Positions 41,562 to 44,100 of a stretch of 44,100 nt of DNA are shown piece by piece (position 1 is the stretch's first letter; each line of letters opens with the position of its first letter). This DNA is from Deltaproteobacteria bacterium (lineage in GTDB: Bacteria; Desulfobacterota; Desulfobacteria; Desulfobacterales; SpSt-501), in the NCBI GenBank assembly GCA_016219005.1, contig JACRCN010000048.1, positions 1-44,100 of the forward strand. The letters run 5' to 3'. Under the pieces are notes generated by a model. The model did no database searches and was not told the DNA's origin. It saw nothing but the letters and a program-made list of their open reading frames with translations. A program made the position numbers and the translations under genes.

Positions 41562-43058
41562 ATGAACATCTCTCAGAATGTTGAAAGAGCTGCAAAATTT
41601 TTCCCGGAAAAATCCGCCATTGTTTTTGAAGGCACCCGAATCTCCTACGGCGACTTGAATACGCGTGTGAATCGCCTGGCAAACGGGCTTAAAGCCAACA
41701 AGGTTGAACGAGGGGCGTGTGTGGCGCTCTACTTACCCAATATTCCCGAATTCGTGATTTGTTACCTGGCAGCCGTACGAATCGGTGCGATCGCCGTATC
41801 CATAAACTCAATGTATAAATCCGAAGAGCTGAAATATATCATCAATGATTCCGGCTGCGTTTTAATATTTACGACCGGGGATTTGCTGCCCAACATCCCA
41901 TTGGATGAATGCCCCGGATTGAAGCAGGTGCTGGTATGCGAAGGAGATCCTCAGAACAATCCGGTCCTGGACGACTGGTTGAAAAAGGGCTCGAGTCAAG
42001 GCGCGTCTTTGGACATGGCATCAACTGATCCAGCAGTATTACTCTACACTTCAGGTACCACTGGATTCCCGAAAGGTGCAACCCTCTCCCACGGCAATGT
42101 CGTCTCGAACGCATGGTCGACAGTGCATCATGCCGGTTTCACCCACACAGATCGAATGATTCTTTTCTTGCCGATTTTTCACGTCTTCGGACAGAACTTC
42201 ATCATGAATGCAACTTTCATGGCGTGTGGGACCCTTGTCCTGCATCGCCGGTTTGTGCCGGACCGGGTGATTGATTCGATCCACCGAGACCGGGTCAGCA
42301 TGTTCTTCGCCGTACCGACGATCTATATTGCCCTCTTGAACATGCCATTGCCCAACGGCGGGTTTTAATCCATCCGCTATGAATTTTCAGCAGCGGCAAC
42401 GATGCCGCGTGAAATTTCCGCACACTGGACTGAACGCTTTGGCCGCCCTGTCTACGAAGGTTACGGGTTGACCGAGTGTTCGCCTTTTGCCTGCTATAAT
42501 CACGATTTTCGTCATAAATTCGGAAGCGTTGGAACTCCAGTAGAGAATTTCGAGCTGAAAATTCTGGATGAAGATGATAGAGAAATGCCGGCCGGCAAAT
42601 GGGGAGAAATCTGTATCCGAGGTCCGGGCGTCATGACAGGATATTGGAAAAAACCTTCCGAAACCCAGCATGCTTTGCGAAACGGGTGGCTGCACTCCGG
42701 CGACATTGGGATGTTGGACGATGAGGGCTATGTCTTTATTGTCGATCGGGTCAAGGACATGATCAACGTATCGGGATTTAAAGTATGGCCAGCCGAAGTC
42801 GAGGAATTTTTATACAAGCATCCTGCCATAAAAGAGGTCGCCGTTTTCGGCAGACCCCATCCGGATAAAGGTGAAACGGTCGTTGCGGCGATTGTCCTGA
42901 AAGAAGGCGAGACCGCGACAAGCGCAGAGATCATCGATTATTGCCGCAATCACCTTGCCGTATACAAAGCACCGGCGCACGTCGATTTCCTTCCGGAACT
43001 GCCGAAGAGTGCGACTGGGAAAATATTAAAGCGCACACTGAGAGAGCAAGGTCGATAA
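41562..43058 (+). pseudogene. AMP-forming acyl-CoA synthetase broken by an in-frame TAA
   Basis: ATG 41562 has AGGAGGTG five bases upstream. The first part (268 residues) has the phosphate loop LLYTSGTTGFPKGATLSHGN and ends at TAA 42366-42368 after NMPLPNGGF. The same frame then continues without a break: SIRYEFSAAATMPREI, YEGYGLTE, WLHSGDIGMLDDEGYVFIVD, VSGFKVWPAEVEEFL and the catalytic Lys in KSATGKILKRT, to TAA at 43056. The family has about two to four more residues at the stop (for example DLSS before SIRY), so a small in-frame deletion or point change may have made it. Alone, neither half would be a full enzyme; an internal ATG (42402) might restart the C-terminal part. The gene is AT-richer than its neighbours. 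Confidence 0.85.
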
Positions 43059-43123
43059 TTGGAATCGGCGTTTCGACAGGGTATTGGTATTATACTCGCC
43101 ATCGATCAATTGGAGCAGATCAC

Positions 43124-44100
43124 ATGGATTTTTCGCTAGGCAAAGAACAGCAGGATATCGCAAAGGCCGCCCGCAAATTCGCCGCCAGCGAATTTCCGGA
43201 TCGCGCCCGGGAATTCGATCGGGAAGAGAAATTCGATCTGGGACTTTGGAAAAAGGCCTGTGACCTTGGGTTTGTGGGTGTTTTCATCGACAAAAAATAT
43301 GGCGGCCTGGGATACGGTTTTTTCGAGCACTGTTTGATCAACGAGGAGTTCTGGGCCGTGGAGCCGGGCATCGGGTCGGCCATTTTGTCGACCACCTTCG
43401 GGGCCGAGCTGCTTCAAATGTTCGGCAGCGAACACCAGAAGGAAACCGTCCTGCCTCAGCTGGCAGCGGGCGAGGCCATCATCGGAACGGCCATCACGGA
43501 GCCGGATGCCGGCAGCGACGTGACCATGGCATCCACGACCGCAGTGAAAGACGGCGCGGAATGGGTTGTCAACGGGTCCAAGATGTTTGCCACGAACGGG
43601 ACCATTGCCCGGTACATGAACGTCTTTTGCCTGACCGATCCGGAAAATGCCTCCCGGCATAAACGCCACAGCTTCATTCTCGTGCCGACGGACACCCTGG
43701 GCTACAAGGCCATCAAAATCCACGGCAAACTGGGCATTCGCGCATCGGATACGGCGGAGCTGGTTTTCAGGGACCTACGGGTTCCTGCTGAAAATCTGGT
43801 GGGTGTCGCGGGGCAGGGCTTTTCCCAGTTGATGGAGTTTTTCAACCGGACCCGGCTGCATGTCTGCGCCCAAGGCGTGGGGCTTGCGCGTGCAGCACTT
43901 GAAGAAGCCATCCGTCACGTCAAGGGCCGTGTCCAGTTTGGACAGCCCCTGGCTGCATTTCAGGTGACTCAATTCAAAATTGCCGAAATGGCAACCCGCA
44001 TTCGTGCCGCCCGCAATCTTTACTACGAAGCGTGCTGGGGCATGGACCATGGCCGGATCGACCATGCGATAATCGCCATGGCGAAGTGGTACTCGGGTAA
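43124..44100 (+). CDS. Acyl-CoA dehydrogenase, C-terminus beyond the window
   Basis: FAD-dependent acyl-CoA dehydrogenase; the first 325 residues are visible. The N-terminal helical domain (MDFSLGKEQQDIAKAARKFA) is followed by the FAD/substrate-binding segment IIGTAITEPDAGSDVTMAST, VVNGSKMFATNG, HGKLGIRASDTAELVFRDLR and the C-terminal domain start FNRTRLHVCAQGVGLARAAL with RVQFGQPLAAFQVTQFKIAEM. The catalytic Glu, usually near residue 370, lies outside the window. It starts 65 bases after the broken synthetase and is probably in its operon, giving the first oxidation step of an acyl-CoA. Confidence 0.93.
   Translation, partial: MDFSLGKEQQDIAKAARKFAASEFPDRAREFDREEKFDLGLWKKACDLGFVGVFIDKKYGGLGYGFFEHCLINEEFWAVEPGIGSAILSTTFGAELLQMFGSEHQKETVLPQLAAGEAIIGTAITEPDAGSDVTMASTTAVKDGAEWVVNGSKMFATNGTIARYMNVFCLTDPENASRHKRHSFILVPTDTLGYKAIKIHGKLGIRASDTAELVFRDLRVPAENLVGVAGQGFSQLMEFFNRTRLHVCAQGVGLARAALEEAIRHVKGRVQFGQPLAAFQVTQFKIAEMATRIRAARNLYYEACWGMDHGRIDHAIIAMAKWYSG

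Noticed and set aside
42366-42368. Stop-codon recoding to insert selenocysteine or pyrrolysine
   Set aside because: The codon is TAA, and no redox-active position is expected there in acyl-CoA synthetases.
1-44100. CRISPR array, insertion sequence or toxin-antitoxin pair
   Set aside because: No regularly spaced repeats, transposase motifs or small paired genes of these types were seen in the window.

Overview
The window reads as GC-rich chromosome from an anaerobic, probably sulfate-reducing member of the Desulfobacterota (the former Deltaproteobacteria). This is inferred from gene content: beta-oxidation genes, a B12-dependent acyl-CoA mutase with separate large and small subunits plus MeaB, Liv-type uptake next to acyl-CoA ligases, and sigma-54 control. 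No marker gene fixes the taxon. Two stretches are visibly more AT-rich: about 1-1500, and about 41,100-43,060 with its flanking intergenic region.

Layout. (1) 1-2456 is a decayed accessory segment: a frameshifted class III aminotransferase, a frameshifted M15 peptidase (endolysin type), and the 3' part of a tRNA-Pro followed by a good terminator. It looks like the scar of an integrated element. (2) 2476-5435 holds a Fsr-like MFS exporter converging on an amidase. (3) 5434-9788 is a fatty-acid beta-oxidation pair (fadB, fadA) divergent from a MerR-type regulator, with a perfect palindrome in the shared promoter region. (4) 10048-13520 has a Cys-rich DUF1847 protein and a large secreted GH84-like glycosidase. 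(5) 13661-19379 is an aromatic amino acid operon on the minus strand: DAHP synthase, aroB, a chorismate mutase-shikimate dehydrogenase fusion, aroA, then prephenate dehydrogenase behind a terminator. It is headed by a Phe/Tyr-rich leader peptide and a terminator hairpin, a classic attenuation layout. (6) 19426-21306 is a HAD phosphatase and pgk. (7) 21412-22476 is a solitary DNA methyltransferase.

(8) 22540-30764 is the most interesting block. A PAS-containing sigma-54 activator is divergent from an apparent operon of CoA-transferase A and B, acyl-CoA mutase large and small subunits, MeaB chaperone and a short-chain dehydrogenase. A consensus -24/-12 promoter lies inside nested inverted repeats of one motif. 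The mutase lacks the Arg or Gln and the His that mark known methylmalonyl-, isobutyryl- and 2-hydroxyisobutyryl-CoA mutases, so its substrate is probably a different acid.

(9) 30802-34439 carries a tRNA-dihydrouridine synthase, a small coiled-coil protein, a CDP-alcohol phosphatidyltransferase and a COG2509-type flavoprotein with a Cys cluster. (10) 34507-41066 (minus strand) is a Liv-type ABC importer (K, H, M, G, F) ending in an acyl-CoA ligase. Divergent from it are a second acyl-CoA synthetase broken by an in-frame TAA and an acyl-CoA dehydrogenase that runs off the window. Together blocks 3, 8 and 10 suggest uptake, CoA activation, skeleton rearrangement and beta-oxidation of organic acids.
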